In this document: positions 1 to 9,346 of the stretch, in pieces
How the letters are laid out: each line of letters opens with the position of its first letter
How positions within the stretch are numbered: position 1 is the stretch's first letter
Assembly (NCBI GenBank): GCA_949358305.1
Contig: OX442314.1
Location: forward strand, 51,282,581 to 51,346,580
DNA from: Strigamia acuminata
Taxonomy: Eukaryota; Arthropoda; Chilopoda; Geophilomorpha; Linotaeniidae
Direction of reading: 5' to 3'
Length of the DNA: 64,000 nucleotides
The notes under the pieces: generated by a model
What the model saw: the letters and a program-made list of their open reading frames with translations, nothing else
Databases searched by the model: none
Told to the model about the DNA's origin: nothing
Translations under genes and position numbers: made by a program

Positions 1-2090
1 ATGTCGCAGCGACCTATTTGGTCCGACACCAGGAGTTTTTGGCAAAAGTTGAAGAGGAAGGATTCCCTCCAGCCATGGGGAGACCTGATCATTTTGGTCA
101 AACCCAAACACAAATGCATCAGCTCTACCTGACTGGAGCGGTCGGGAACAAATTTTCGATAAAAGCCAATTTTCGTCGACGAGGCGGACGTAATGTCCCG
201 GAAGCTGCGGGGTCAAGAAGCCGAGATCCGTCAGGAGAACGACGTCAGGATCCATCAAGGAGAAGCCCATCAAGAGAAAGACGTCGACAACAGTCCAGAG
301 AACGACGCCAAACTGCAAGTCGCCATTCGCCAATTGAGTGGGAAGAAAGACCACGACGATCACCGCCACCAAGAAAGTCGCGAAAGCATCGAAGGTCTAA
401 GCGTAGGAGCCACTCTCATCGGGAAATTACGGTGTCGCACTCAGCCAAAGAAGCGTTGCTGATTAAAATCAAAGGAACAGCAGATCACGAAGCGCCAATA
501 ATCCCGCTGACATCATACGACGATTCCTGGCCAGATGAATACGTGGTGGTCGACGAAATTGACGAACTGGATTCCTCATCAACTGGCGAGGAAGGAAGAC
601 CACCAACGCGTCGAGAGGCACGACCAAAAACACCATCGCCACGCATGTCATCGCCTGAAAACGCTCAGATGATTGAGGTGCCAAGTTTAACCTCCAATTT
701 GGAGACGCCACCTCCTCCGCCGCCTTTGTCTGAATTAAAAGAGCTGATGGCACTCCAAGTGAAGACGCCCAAGAAAAGCAAGCCAAGAATGTTGCGACCA
801 GCTGGATCGGCGGAAAGAGACAGACTTCAAAAATTAAAAAAGAAGGCGCCAGTCGTGGACCCGCACACGCTACCAGTAACGGATCCGATACCACTGATGG
901 ATCATTCGGTGCCAGTGCCGGAAGTAGGGACACTCCCCTGTCCCGGAAGCGTCCCAATGATGCCAGAACCCGATTTTGACAAGAATTTTTATCAACTTCG
1001 AAAAAACTACATGCGATACCCGTTAAATTCGCAGAAGTTGATCATTTCAAATTTTGACAATTACCAAGCGGCGCAAGTAAATGAGTCGATTCACGACATG
1101 AGACGCTTGGCACGAGAGTTTGTGCAACAGCCATTAGAGGACCAGACAGAAAAATGGCTCGCCAAGTTTCAGAAAAAGACCGTCAAGCCACAGCAAAGAG
1201 TTGTCTTTCCAGGGGTCTTCTTCACCGACGAAGCATCGCTAATCGCTTCCACAATCCCTTACACTACGCCAATGGGGATTCCAGAGCCGATGCTGGCTAA
1301 CTGGAAGTCGGTGCTGTATGATCCAGTCCTCCTGCACAGCAATCTTGTGTATCAGACTCTGGCTAATGGAGAAACGGTTCTCAGGTGCAAGGACAGATTG
1401 AGAAAAGAGTGGGCGCAAAGGAAAGCGAAATTGGAACAACGACGCGAGTCACAGACGTTCGGAGGAGGCGAGTGGACACTCTGGAGACCAGCGGGTGCCC
1501 CGCCGAACCCGAAACCAGTAAAGCAGTTCAAACCTGTCAACACCACTCCGACAGGTGGGTCGTACTTGACGTACAAGCCAGCGGCGGCGTACGCACTGTA
1601 CCACGCCAAGTCAGCTACCCCAGAATCGGGAATACATTCCATCGGCTCGTCTGAGCAAGAGTCGTCCGCAGTGGAGTCTAAAGATGGAAAATCAGAAAGT
1701 GAGGCAACGCAATTGCCACCAAATCTGGAATACGGGAAAATACGTCATTTCTACCGGAGATTGCGACTCTCGGAGGCCACTCGTTCTTTGCTAATTAACA
1801 GCTCCACCTTATGCAAGGAGGTGTTTAAGTGGCTGGAGTGCGCAGCACGTGACACTCAGCGACCGACGCAACATCGTCGTGTCATTTCAACCCGCAAAGA
1901 ACCGACCGGAGAAATTGAGCGATTTGAAATGGACTTTGTGAATACGTGGCCAAAAACGAGTGATATCCAAGAAGTTTGGTTGCATTTAAACCTTGGAATG
2001 GTCTCAGGTCCGGCAAGAGGTATGCCACGGATTTCGGTGTCTGAAAGCAAAATTCCAGTGGTAGAAACGAGTAATCAACTCGAGTGGTAG
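1..2090 (+). CDS. Accessory ORF3-type protein of Gypsy element G1, 5' end outside window
   Basis: The frame is open from the first bases, so the start lies left of the window; about 690 residues are visible. An Arg/Ser-rich tract like the RS domain of splicing factors (about residues 55-135) leads into a proline-rich, acidic linker and a folded C-terminal half. That half shares two blocks with the third ORF of G2 (21547-24312): a [IV]P-x-x-[ML]LA-x-W-x-S-[VI]L-x-DPVL motif near residue 420, and a K-x-VF-x-WL block near residue 602 followed by VWLH. A polypurine tract and LTR start follow the stop directly, so this is the 3'-most ORF of an LTR element, the position of env. No signal peptide or membrane helix is visible, so it is not an envelope protein. 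The function is unknown. Confidence 0.75.
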   Translation, partial: VAATYLVRHQEFLAKVEEEGFPPAMGRPDHFGQTQTQMHQLYLTGAVGNKFSIKANFRRRGGRNVPEAAGSRSRDPSGERRQDPSRRSPSRERRRQQSRERRQTASRHSPIEWEERPRRSPPPRKSRKHRRSKRRSHSHREITVSHSAKEALLIKIKGTADHEAPIIPLTSYDDSWPDEYVVVDEIDELDSSSTGEEGRPPTRREARPKTPSPRMSSPENAQMIEVPSLTSNLETPPPPPPLSELKELMALQVKTPKKSKPRMLRPAGSAERDRLQKLKKKAPVVDPHTLPVTDPIPLMDHSVPVPEVGTLPCPGSVPMMPEPDFDKNFYQLRKNYMRYPLNSQKLIISNFDNYQAAQVNESIHDMRRLAREFVQQPLEDQTEKWLAKFQKKTVKPQQRVVFPGVFFTDEASLIASTIPYTTPMGIPEPMLANWKSVLYDPVLLHSNLVYQTLANGETVLRCKDRLRKEWAQRKAKLEQRRESQTFGGGEWTLWRPAGAPPNPKPVKQFKPVNTTPTGGSYLTYKPAAAYALYHAKSATPESGIHSIGSSEQESSAVESKDGKSESEATQLPPNLEYGKIRHFYRRLRLSEATRSLLINSSTLCKEVFKWLECAARDTQRPTQHRRVISTRKEPTGEIERFEMDFVNTWPKTSDIQEVWLHLNLGMVSGPARGMPRISVSESKIPVVETSNQLEW

Positions 2091-2110
2091 AAGTTTTGGG
2101 AAAACTTCCC

Positions 2111-2124
2111 AAAAAGAGGGGAAG
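2111..2124 (+). promoter_or_regulatory. Polypurine tract of G1
   Basis: An uninterrupted purine run ending in GAGGGGAAG abuts a TG dinucleotide that begins the presumed 3' LTR. G2 has the equivalent GGAGGGGGAAG before its own 3' LTR. It would prime plus-strand DNA synthesis. Confidence 0.7.
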
Positions 2125-2361
2125 TGCGGTGGCCCGGATGCCACCGAGAAGTTAGCATTTATTTTATTTGGCGATTAAAATGCAGAGAAAATAAGTCAAT
2201 TTCTTTGTAAAACAGAATAAATAAATCTGGAATTTGTTTGTGTTATTTTAGCAGAGTTTGCTTTATTATTTTTGTATTGAAACCCGAATAAAGATTGTTC
2301 GCTTGAATTAAAATAAAGTGTGTTTATTTTGGAATTAATTTGAAAAAAATTAGTAAATTAA
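2125..2361 (+). mobile_element. 3' LTR of Gypsy G1, left part
   Basis: It begins TGCGGTGGCCCGG right after the polypurine tract and is AT-rich with AATAAA hexamers. It ends at a TTAA where the 2363-10038 unit was inserted. The remainder of the LTR resumes at 10043. The boundaries rest on the PPT and on TTAA being present at both ends of the insert; no second G1 LTR is in the window for comparison. Confidence 0.55.
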
Positions 2362-2362
2362 T

Positions 2363-2767
2363 TGTAATGAATCGCGTTTCCCGAGCGGTTTGGGACGCGT
2401 TTGAAAGACGCCGCGATACAGAAAATCTTGGGAGCCTGGTCCTCGAGACCTGCCCAGCCGTGAGTGCACGCCTTATGTCGGTAGCACACACTCCAGATCC
2501 CGATCTTTACACGAATATTTATTTTGGCCGGGTATTCCGAGCTACTAAAATGGGGGGACAGAATTTGCTTAGCGGTCACCAGAGTCAAGACCCAACGCGC
2601 GTCCCGCAACGTATCGTGCAGATCACAAGATCACACGAAGTTAAACGAAACACGTAACGTCCGACTCACAAGCGTCCGCCTCGCTGTCGAAGTGAAGCGT
2701 GAAATGCGTGCTAACGCGTGCGTAACTGGCCTGCACGGTCACGTAAATCTAAACTAAACCTCAAACT
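2363..2767 (+). repeat. Left 734-bp direct repeat, proximal part
   Basis: This segment matches 9305-9709. It carries a protein-like open frame (beginning MNRVSRAVWDAF) that recurs in the right copy, but no known domain was recognised. The copy is cut at AAACT, the target site of Copia C1. Confidence 0.8.
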
Positions 2768-3095
2768 TGTTGGTTTCTGCTAGAAACCATTAGCAAATGT
2801 CTAGTTTTGCAGTGGTGTGGAAAACTCCATTTGTGTGAAATGAAAAGCCAGGTGTTGTCAGGTGAAAAACTAAACAAGCAGTGAGTTTATTCTAACAGTC
2901 ATGTGACTCCCCTCAGGTATACAGTGCCACCTTGTGGTGAAGAATACAAACACATAGTAAATAAAGCAGCTGCAAATTGTGCAGCTGATTGCAAACATAA
3001 ACAAATAGTCACCATAAATAGAATGCATTACAGCTTGAGAATATGACATAGTAATACATGACTAAAGATTAGCAATAACACATGATATCTTAACA
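2768..3095 (-). repeat. 3' LTR of Copia C1
   Basis: The 328-bp LTR reads TGTTAAGATATC...AGAAACCAACA in element orientation and is identical by eye to 6913-7240. A polypurine tract (GAGGGGGCCGAT in element sense) lies at about 3096-3107. Confidence 0.93.
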
Positions 3096-3139
3096 ATCGG
3101 CCCCCTCATATTATCAAGCGCTTATAATATTTAAATCAA

Positions 3140-6100
3140 CTAGGAAACGATCACAAAATTGCAAATTTCCAGATGATATGCCTCGAAATCGAAAGTCGCA
3201 TCATTCGGATTTAAGTCGGAATCATCCATTGTTATATTTGATTCAGATGGCTTCTTTTTCCTTTTGTCATCAAAAAGGTGTTCTGGAACATGAAGATTAC
3301 GATCCGCACAATATCGCTTGACATCGGGTATCGATCGTAACTTAGGCTTATCATATCCTTCGATCGTGTATTCATAATCCTTATGTCCAGTTGGTCGGGT
3401 CTTATCAGTTTTCTTCCAAACGAGTGCAGGAATTGTTGCAACCGGATTCAAAAATGGTTGTCCAGGTTGTAGCAAAACGTTTGGAAACTTCACTCCCTGC
3501 AAGTTGGGTTGCAGCTTCTCTTCCGGCAATCGAAACTTTAAGTTAACCGGAAGCTGTTCCAACTGTGGATCTTCTTCTTTCTTGATTGGTTGCGGCGGGG
3601 GAAGTGGTGGCCTGACATCTTCATCGGAATAATACTGGCGATCTTCGTCCTCCAAATTATCATTCAGATTGTCTATATACGTTGTATATTTCTCCGGTAG
3701 GCCCAGCACGCCTTCAACTCCGCGCCTGCTTTCGACAAACTTAACGTCGCTAGTCTCGATCACTTTGGAGAAATCTGGCAGCCAAACCCTATATCCTTTT
3801 GTTATCCGGGAATAGCCGAGCATAATTCCGTGCAGTCCCTTATTGTCTATTTTGCCATCTCGAATTTTCTTTTGCACGAAACATAAACTTCCAAATTTTC
3901 GCAGGTGTCGAAGCGATGGTTTACGACCATAATATAGTTCCATTGGTGTTTTGTCTGAGTTCAATTTGGCAATCCTATTCCTAAGATAGTTGAATGTGAG
4001 GATTGCTTCGCCCCAAAAACGATGTTCCAGTTGCGCATCATAAATGAGTGCGCGCATTCCATTCGCCAAAGTCTGATTCAGTCTCTCGGAAACTCCATTC
4101 TGCTGAGGCGTGTATGCGTTAGTTCTCTCGTGCGCAATTCCTTGTCCCTCGAGGTACTCTCCAAACTTGTTGGAGCAAAACTCCATGCCATTATCCGTTC
4201 GAATGGCTAGAACCGATTTTCCGAGCAATCGTTCTATTCGTTTCACGTGCTTCTGGAATATTTCAAATACTTCATCCTTTTTCTTCATCAGGTACACTGT
4301 TGAGTAACGTGAATAGTCGTCGGTGATAGTTAGAAAATATCGATTTCCTGAAAGTGTTGCCGTTCCAAAAGCCCCACATACGTCCATGTGTAGCAACTCT
4401 AGTGGCTGTTTCGATCTAATTCCAGGTATCGATTTGTGCGAAACCGACTTCTTTTTCGCCAAAGTGCATACATCACACTGTGTGATGGGCACATCTAGTA
4501 CGGGCAATCCAATTACCGCTTCTGTTTTGCTCATTTGTTGCACACTAGGAAAATGAATGTGTCCCAAACGTTCGTGCCAAAGTCTAGCTTCTTCTGGATT
4601 AGATGCACTTCTCGTTGACCCAGTTGATGGTTGTTTTTGTTGCTCGCCAACAGAAGCTTTGTTGTTTTGCTTCTGTCTCAACTTCTCAAAGTCCGGTTTC
4701 TGATCACTTGTTGTGATGTAGTAAAGCCTGTCCTTTTTCACAGCTTGCATTAATTGTCGTTTCCACTGTGGATCATAAATCTTAACTATTCCGGAGCCAA
4801 TTGCAACCTTGCATCTTGCTTCATCAATACACGGCCCCGACATCAAATTTCTCCTCAAATCCGGTGCGTAGTAAACCTTCTTTAATGTTATGGGGATTGT
4901 TTCCTTTCCCACAACGCACATCACGCAGACATCGCCAACGCCTTGGATTTGAATTAATGTTTTCTTATCTGCTTGGCTAATGGTCCCCGTGGTTTGTTTG
5001 AAGTTGAAAAACTGGTCCTTTTCTTTACAAAAATGCCCTGTGGCCCCGGTGTCATATATCCAACAATTGTTTGCCGTGCTGCACTGCAGCATCTCCTCCT
5101 TGTCCAATTCGGTTAAAAATCCGACATCTAACATGTTGGCATCCAATTCTTCGACACTGTTTGTGTTCAGGTTGTTGTTTGGTGGCAATTGTGCTGTGCA
5201 ATCTCGCGCCCAATGCCCTGGTTGATTGCAGCGAAAACACGGCCCCCGTCCCGTTGATCCGGTCGTGTTCCCTCTAAAATTCCCTCTTGTGTTTCTTCCA
5301 CCTCTGTAATTTGATCTTCCGTCTTTTTGTCCACCTTGGTATCCGCGACTGTTTTGGCCAAAGTTTCCTTGTTGTTGTTGTTGCGACTTTGAAGAATTTT
5401 CACTGTTTTTAGTGTTGGCAGAACCCGCACTTGTGCTGAATGCGTCTATGATTGGCCCCTGGCCGGAATCTCTCATTTGTTGTGCTAGACGCCCCTCTTC
5501 AGCGACCAACTCGGCTTCTACTTTCTCTAAAGTGAAATTGGCGTCATCCCATCTGTAGATCGACTGTACAATGGACTGATATTGTTGCGGCAAGTATCGT
5601 ATCAGCTGGAATGCCTGATATAAATTGTCTAGTTGATGTTTGACCTCCGCCAATTTCTTTGCAGCATTCCTAATTTTCGCGGCAAAAATCCCAATTGTCT
5701 CCGTGGCTGGATCGTACTTGAGACTAAAAAATTCGTCCAGTAAACGTATTATACGTGCCCTCGAAACTGGCTCGAAATTTGTCTTTAGTGTGTCCCATGC
5801 AGTTTTGGCGTCTTCAATCCCGTTGAGCAGCTCGTGGTATTGCTCCTCGATTGAATAATAGATCAGACTTAAAGCTCTTCCTTTCCGCAACTGGTAGTCG
5901 GATCGATCTCTCCACGACGCTCCAGGTGCTAGGGCTTCTTGTGTTCCGTCTGTAAACGCCCAACATCCATGATGCATCAACAGAACCTTAATCTGTTGTT
6001 TCCAACCATCATAATTTGTGCGGTTCAATAACGTGACCTTTCTGTCCAATTTGTCCGAATCCATCCTGATTTTCGATAGTAAACGAGTTGAACTTGGCTT

Positions 6101-6160
6101 CACACACGACACAAACACTTGTTTCCCCAAAAAAACACTTTTTGTACTGAATTTTCGCAA
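3140..6160 (-). CDS. C1 Gag-protease-integrase polyprotein with C-terminal MBD-like domain, no RT
   Basis: The open frame is 1,006 aa; Met33 (codon at 6064) begins the usual Copia Gag and is a likely alternative start. Domains in order are Copia Gag, a CCHC knuckle from C308 (CFRCNQPGHWARDC), an aspartic protease at D370 (DTGATGHF), and integrase with its HHCC finger and catalytic D593, D656 and E692 (35 residues between D656 and E692). After a proline-rich linker, where RT should begin, residues about 911-963 resemble a methyl-CpG-binding domain: W915, K916, R922, D928-Y-E-Y, then KLRS-x-PDV-x-RY at 940-950. The protein then stops and the polypurine tract follows. No YVDD or RNase H sequence is present. 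Domain loss and substitution are seen directly; the MBD call is pattern recognition only. Confidence 0.9.
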   Translation of the reverse strand: MRKFSTKSVFLGKQVFVSCVKPSSTRLLSKIRMDSDKLDRKVTLLNRTNYDGWKQQIKVLLMHHGCWAFTDGTQEALAPGASWRDRSDYQLRKGRALSLIYYSIEEQYHELLNGIEDAKTAWDTLKTNFEPVSRARIIRLLDEFFSLKYDPATETIGIFAAKIRNAAKKLAEVKHQLDNLYQAFQLIRYLPQQYQSIVQSIYRWDDANFTLEKVEAELVAEEGRLAQQMRDSGQGPIIDAFSTSAGSANTKNSENSSKSQQQQQGNFGQNSRGYQGGQKDGRSNYRGGRNTRGNFRGNTTGSTGRGPCFRCNQPGHWARDCTAQLPPNNNLNTNSVEELDANMLDVGFLTELDKEEMLQCSTANNCWIYDTGATGHFCKEKDQFFNFKQTTGTISQADKKTLIQIQGVGDVCVMCVVGKETIPITLKKVYYAPDLRRNLMSGPCIDEARCKVAIGSGIVKIYDPQWKRQLMQAVKKDRLYYITTSDQKPDFEKLRQKQNNKASVGEQQKQPSTGSTRSASNPEEARLWHERLGHIHFPSVQQMSKTEAVIGLPVLDVPITQCDVCTLAKKKSVSHKSIPGIRSKQPLELLHMDVCGAFGTATLSGNRYFLTITDDYSRYSTVYLMKKKDEVFEIFQKHVKRIERLLGKSVLAIRTDNGMEFCSNKFGEYLEGQGIAHERTNAYTPQQNGVSERLNQTLANGMRALIYDAQLEHRFWGEAILTFNYLRNRIAKLNSDKTPMELYYGRKPSLRHLRKFGSLCFVQKKIRDGKIDNKGLHGIMLGYSRITKGYRVWLPDFSKVIETSDVKFVESRRGVEGVLGLPEKYTTYIDNLNDNLEDEDRQYYSDEDVRPPLPPPQPIKKEEDPQLEQLPVNLKFRLPEEKLQPNLQGVKFPNVLLQPGQPFLNPVATIPALVWKKTDKTRPTGHKDYEYTIEGYDKPKLRSIPDVKRYCADRNLHVPEHLFDDKRKKKPSESNITMDDSDLNPNDATFDFEAYHLEICNFVIVS

Positions 6161-6912
6161 CTAGGTGAAGTGTTGCGAGGTTAGTTCGCTCTTAGACTAA
6201 GTTAGTATCAACTCTAGCACAACACTAAGCTAATAATATAATAATTTCGAAAATAAACACGAAAATTGTTCATAAACGTTGTCTTCGAGATGCTTTCCTG
6301 CTGCGCTCCTCGTTGCATTAGACTTCTCGCGTATTTTCGTCAATTGTTCTCCAATTTTCCGTCTTTGTTTCTGAATTCCTTTCCGCTCGTATTATCCTGG
6401 ATTCCCGTTCACACTTCGCGTGTGGTTGATGGGAATTTGCGCCGTCGTATAACCCACGTCGAGACGTTTTTAACCCAAAAACAACGACACGTCGTCGTTA
6501 CGTATCGGCGCTTTCCGCTTATTTCCGTCCAGAAAATCCAGGTTCACACTTCACGTGTGGTTGTGGAGAATTTCCGTCCCGCTTTGGCACTCGTTGAATC
6601 GTTTCTCTCTCGTAATTATCGTCTCGTCGACGATACGTATTGCGTCTCGCAATATCAAACGGTAACGTCCGAAATTCGGAAAAAGGAAAAGATATAAATA
6701 ATAGTTTTATATTGTTCTAACCCACTAATGTTCCTGTGTTGTTAGTTGACTCGAAATTGTTTCCAAAAGCTGATTCTCATGGCACAAACACAAGCTGGTC
6801 ACATTCATCATGGGCGCCGCCATTTTGAATAATTAGAGGAAATTTCTCAAAACCTCTCTAATTTGATGAAAATGATTCCAAATGTTTTCTTACGATTTCT
6901 GGCCCATAACCT
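6161..6912 (-). promoter_or_regulatory. C1 untranslated leader and primer-binding site
   Basis: A 750-nt leader separates the 5' LTR from the ORF. Directly after the LTR the element-sense strand reads AGGTTATGGGCC (complement of 6901-6912). This resembles the Drosophila copia primer-binding site, which pairs with an internal segment of initiator tRNA-Met. A segment around CACACTTCGCGTGTGG is repeated twice in the leader (about 6410 and 6545). Confidence 0.6.
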
Positions 6913-7240
6913 TGTTGGTTTCTGCTAGAAACCATTAGCAAATGTCTAGTTTTGCAGTGGTGTGGAAAACTCCATTTGTGTGAAATGAAAAGCCAGGTGT
7001 TGTCAGGTGAAAAACTAAACAAGCAGTGAGTTTATTCTAACAGTCATGTGACTCCCCTCAGGTATACAGTGCCACCTTGTGGTGAAGAATACAAACACAT
7101 AGTAAATAAAGCAGCTGCAAATTGTGCAGCTGATTGCAAACATAAACAAATAGTCACCATAAATAGAATGCATTACAGCTTGAGAATATGACATAGTAAT
7201 ACATGACTAAAGATTAGCAATAACACATGATATCTTAACA
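6913..7240 (-). repeat. 5' LTR of Copia C1
   Basis: The upstream LTR in element orientation, 328 bp, matches 2768-3095 throughout by eye and is followed by TSD copy AAACT. Confidence 0.93.
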
Positions 7241-7245
7241 AAACT

Positions 7246-7574
7246 AATGCCTAATTAAGCTAAAGCTCGTTGTGAGCGGCGAAACTAAGCTACGCGCCGA
7301 ATGCATGAAATAAATAGACACAAAGACTTCAGCTTGAAAGCCAAACAAACTTATCCTGCCTAAATAGCGTCGCGTCACGGCGCTTAAAACAACACGAAAG
7401 GAAGCGGAAAAACAACAGGTTCAAATGGATAAAACTGTGAGTCAACACTAATAAAGATGAGATGAAAACCTAGAGTCATGTCTCAGAGCTACTAGACGAA
7501 ACAAAGCAGCGAGTGAGCTTTGAAAAGTGAGCTAAGACTCTGCCATGAGCACTGGCTCCAAAGAGCACCTACGC
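7246..7574 (+). repeat. Left 734-bp direct repeat, distal part
   Basis: It continues the left repeat after the C1 insertion and matches 9710-10038 with only isolated substitutions, such as CAGCTTG versus CAGTTTG and CTAGAC versus CTAGGC. Confidence 0.85.
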
Positions 7575-8606
7575 GTTCGGGATACAGAGCTTAACTGACG
7601 AAAAAAGGGAAAAATAGGGTGAAAGGTAAACTTGGACTCATCCAAGCTCAACCAATCACGGAAGAGTCAAGAGCCAATCAGTACAGTCGGTGCATACTAA
7701 GTGTATGACTAACGTCGACGCGTACTGACCAGAATAGAAATGCAAATGAGTTCGCATCGAAACAAAAAACAGAAATAGAAAAACTAGGAAGAGGTAAAAG
7801 AGAAGTGAGAGAGAAAAGAGAGTTAGGAGAGAGTAAGGGATAAGAAAGGAAGAAATGAGGGAAAATTCGGCTAAACATAAGACAAAATGAAAACAATACA
7901 AGGTAGGAACACAATTAGGGTTTATTAGGAACACAACACGGGGGAAACAATGCGTACTACTCGTACGCGTGAACACCGGACCGTGACACGCCCCAACCAC
8001 CAGAGTTTTATTGCCCCGGTTAAAATGGCAATGAAACGATACAGAGCAGGAACAGAATCAAAAAACATAATCAAAATCAATATGCAATAAAGACCTGCCG
8101 CAACCTTAGCGGACTTAAACTTAAGAATGATGCGATAACAAAAGAGCATGATTAAATCAAACATTCGCGTCAAACGCGTTAAATAATAAACTAAACACTA
8201 ACAAGAATGCATTTGGCACTAAGATAAACTCTAAAACTAACAAAAAATCACCATACAATCCTCGATTGTTGGGAAAACCAACGCCCACCGCGGCCAGCCG
8301 CACAGCCAAAGGAAGAAAATTTAAGGGTCATCTCCATCCGGTACGTGATTGCCGGAGGAGGAATGAACATCCTTCGGCCGTGCAGGTGGTCACAGAAGGC
8401 GCGGAGAACACTAGAAAATAAACAAAAAGAAATAAATATCACAATCGGTAAAAAATATCACATTCAGTTATCACAACTTGGAAAACGAAACATAAAAATA
8501 TAAAACAAACACGCGTTTGAATGGGGACTTACCCACCCAAACCAAAAGATGCGTAAAAACAAAAAGTCACGTTCAGTAAGTCCACACAGGTTAAGTCTAA
8601 AGTCAC
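7575..8606. other. Core of the TTAA unit, non-coding part
   Basis: About 1 kb with no convincing gene. It contains a purine-rich plus strand (7770-7870). On the minus strand it lies downstream of the ORF at 8607-9164 and could be its 3' region. Confidence 0.4.
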
Positions 8607-9164
8607 TTAGTCACTATCTCCTGGGAACACAACACGGAGAATCTCCTCGACCAGGAGCACCACACGACACGCAATCACATCCCCAAGCTGGTCCTCGTTT
8701 CGGGGACGATAACGCGTGAGGTTGGACGCGATGAGTTGCTCCAAAGCCCCGATCTGGGTGTCGTCCAACTCGAAGAGAGCCATGGCCTGATTCTCCGGCC
8801 ATCCATGCTCTGCCCTCGCGACGGCATAAAAATACTGCCGCCATAGGTCCGGGTCTGCTTGGAGAAAGGTGGTCGCGTCGCGAAGAGAAGGCCGTTGCCA
8901 ATCGAGGGCCCCGAAGGGGAAAAGCTCGTCGAATCCGGTGCGTGCCCACACAGTCGTGGGGAACTCACTCACACGCGTATAACGCATCCAGTCGCTATTG
9001 TTTTGCTGCCGGAAAATTGCTCGCTGGACTGCAGCACTCAGGTCCCTAAAGTTCATACTGGAAACCGCAAGGGGGTTGCAACTGGGACTCGAATCTCGCC
9101 GAGCTTGGCGCTCAAATCTACGCGTCGCCTGCTCGGGGATGACGTCCGGCTCAGGGGCAGGCAT
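8607..9164 (-). CDS. Hypothetical 185-aa protein in the TTAA unit
   Basis: The ATG at 9164 gives 185 aa; the frame is open a little further upstream to a stop near 9245. Composition is protein-like and rich in Trp, Phe and Arg, with no hydrophobic segment. There is weak patterned similarity to the N-terminus of G2 ORF3: a FR-x(n)-R-x-x-F-x(n)-W-x(n)-W-[VA]-R-x(n)-D-x-FP-x-G sequence of landmarks followed by a helical stretch. If real, this unit would carry a short stand-alone relative of the Gypsy accessory protein. It is the only ORF of the unit. A 42-bp inverted repeat lies just upstream of it. The function is unknown. Confidence 0.5.
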   Translation of the reverse strand: MPAPEPDVIPEQATRRFERQARRDSSPSCNPLAVSSMNFRDLSAAVQRAIFRQQNNSDWMRYTRVSEFPTTVWARTGFDELFPFGALDWQRPSLRDATTFLQADPDLWRQYFYAVARAEHGWPENQAMALFELDDTQIGALEQLIASNLTRYRPRNEDQLGDVIACRVVLLVEEILRVVFPGDSD

Positions 9165-9248
9165 GACGGCCTTTCGCTTACACGGGGCCGGCGCGCCACC
9201 AGCCACTCTTCCTCCAGAAACGCCCCGAATGTGCCCTTGAGCCGGACG

Positions 9249-9346
9249 TCAAACGCGTCCCAAACCGCTCGGGAAACGCGATTCATTACACGTGTAATGA
9301 ATCGTGTAATGAATCGCGTTTCCCGAGCGGTTTGGGACGCGTTTGA
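9249..9346. repeat. 42-bp perfect inverted repeat at inner edge of right direct repeat
   Basis: Bases 9249-9290 are the exact reverse complement of 9305-9346, the first 42 bases of the right 734-bp repeat. The 14-bp spacer is CGTGTAATGAATCG. The left direct repeat has no such inverted partner at its outer edge. Confidence 0.9.

Larger units (their letters stand above)
2768..7240 (-). mobile_element. Copia element C1 (RT-less, MBD-like tail)
   Basis: This is a complete minus-strand LTR element with TSD AAACT (2763-2767 and 7241-7245). The empty site survives at 9705-9709 in the right 734-bp repeat. The two 328-bp LTRs look identical, indicating a very recent insertion. Gag, protease and integrase are intact, but the reverse transcriptase and RNase H that end every autonomous Copia polyprotein are missing. 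It must therefore have been mobilised with RT supplied in trans. Confidence 0.93.

Noticed and set aside
2340-2657. Open frame of about 105 aa in the 734-bp repeat, also present at 9300-9600
   Set aside because: The frame is open in both copies only because the copies are nearly identical. No domain, and the opposite strand is equally open.
6266-6697. 143-codon frame in the C1 leader
   Set aside because: It is antisense to the C1 leader, with no domain and repeat-driven composition.
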